This document shows positions 14,848-15,457 of a stretch of DNA of 15,457 nucleotides, piece by piece. A program made the translations under genes and the position numbers. The notes beneath the pieces were generated by a model, which saw nothing but the letters and a program-made list of their open reading frames with translations, was not told the origin of the DNA and did not search any database. Location: positions 1 to 15,457 of the forward strand of contig PJAB01001310.1 of NCBI GenBank assembly GCA_002887195.1, in the 5' to 3' direction. How positions within the stretch are numbered: position 1 is the first letter of the stretch; every line of letters starts with the position of its first letter. Origin of the DNA: Chrysochromulina parva (lineage: Eukaryota > Haptophyta > Prymnesiales > Chrysochromulinaceae).

Positions 14848-15457
14848 GCTTTTTTATCGACCCCTTTCTCATTGTGAATGTGGGGGCTTCGCCGGCTTCC
14901 ACGCCGGGCGTGAGTCCGTGAGATAAGGACGCGGCTCCGTCCGAAGGAAATGCCTGAGGCTATTCTGAGGCTGCCCTGTCAGACGGTCCCTACCGTCTTG
15001 TGTTAGTATGTGCCCCTGTGTGTGGCCCTTGCCCTGGCTTCAGGCTTGTGGCCCCCGGAGCGTGGCACCGCGCCCCGATTTCCTAATCGGGCGCGCGCTC
15101 GTGTTCGCCTTGTGGAATAGCGATCGCTTCTCGCGAGCGCGCTTTCTTTCCTCAGGCGTGAGTCGGGGGTTGCTCGCCTGTTGTAGCTCTCTTATGTAGT
15201 ACAGTCTGTAGCTCTCTGCGCACTACGCGTGCGACGTCTAAGGTTACTCACAGATGCAGGATACATGCGGGATACATGCGGGATACATGCGAGATACATG
15301 TATCTGCAATGTTGATCAAGATACATATGGGATACATCCCAAGGGTAGTCGACGGGGGTGTAACGGCGACGGGGGTGCTCTCGCGTCAGCGGGGCAACTT
15401 GATTACCATCGGTAATACGCAGTAATAGCGAGATGATGCACCGTGATGCAGGGTGCC
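14848..15457. other. Right-end non-coding region, 5' flank of glycosyltransferase gene
   Basis: No convincing gene in about 610 bases. Visible: a 7-bp perfect stem CCCGATT/AATCGGG with a 4-base loop (15074-15091), TGTAGCTCTCT repeated at about 15182 and 15208, the GATACAT array (15259-15337), an 11-bp direct repeat CGACGGGGGTG (15350-15360 and 15367-15377), and TGATGCA repeats at the very end. An upstream ATG (about 14871 on minus) opens a different frame and is unlikely to be coding. Confidence 0.5.
15259..15337. repeat. Phased GATACAT array with central 14-bp palindrome
   Basis: GATACAT starts at 15260, 15271, 15282, 15293, 15320 and 15331: the first four and last two are spaced by exactly 11 bp. 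The first three units are identical GGATACATGCG. The fourth runs into a perfect 14-bp palindrome, AGATACATGTATCT (15292-15305). Confidence 0.9.

Noticed and set aside
15259..15337. CRISPR array
   Set aside because: Units are 11 bp with no spacers and the context is eukaryotic.
1..15457. tRNA or rRNA genes
   Set aside because: Looked for T-loop-like GGTTCGANTCC and matching stems in spacers; found none convincing.
1..15457. Bacterial operon or plasmid origin
   Set aside because: No ribosome-binding sites, wide spacing, plastid leader on PPOX and long low-complexity proteins point to a eukaryotic nuclear genome.

Overview
This window looks like nuclear DNA of a photosynthetic eukaryote with a complex (secondary, red-lineage) plastid, most likely a haptophyte or a similar alga. 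Support: (1) a plastid-type protoporphyrinogen oxidase begins with a hydrophobic Sec-like signal followed by a basic, Ser/Ala-rich stretch, as in a bipartite targeting leader; (2) genes lie on both strands, hundreds of bases apart, with no operons or Shine-Dalgarno sites; (3) DNA is GC-rich, with long Ala/Pro/Glu/acidic low-complexity protein segments and many short tandem duplications; (4) a Cys-rich (PAN-like) plus glycosyltransferase-like protein of algal style is present. The lineage call is inference. All eight genes read as single open frames and no intron was needed.

Layout: 232-1572 (+) family-6 uracil-DNA-glycosylase superfamily (hypoxanthine-DNA glycosylase-like) protein with a charged tail; 2116-3882 (-) secreted or plastid-directed repeat protein with duplicated WWE[N/D]P-GSGRR units, a long Ala/Gln/Glu segment and a compact C-terminal domain; 4174-5004 (-) unrecognised charged protein; 5554-6405 (-) protein with a degenerate EF-hand-like pair; 6828-8915 (+) multi-pass membrane protein with an N-terminal J domain (HPD motif); 9444-11318 (+) plastid protoporphyrinogen oxidase; 11949-12929 (-) multi-pass membrane protein, possibly EI24/CysZ-like; 13375-14847 (-) PAN-like Cys-rich plus putative glycosyltransferase. 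The right end (14848-15457) has no convincing gene but carries a phased 11-bp repeat array.

The genes do not form an obvious pathway: DNA repair, tetrapyrrole synthesis, membrane and co-chaperone functions, and glycosylation sit side by side, as is usual in a eukaryotic genome. What they share is a mutational style: in-frame or intergenic tandem duplications of 12, 18, 30, 51 and about 350 bp recur across the window. The most novel-looking items are the WWE-repeat protein with its unassigned C-terminal domain, the glycosylase whose acidic tail continues in another frame, and several palindromic or phased non-coding elements.

For six of the genes the start used is the first ATG that fits the protein and translation context. 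Longer frames open at GTG or TTG, or at a less suitable ATG, upstream. Residue numbers refer to the start given in each entry.
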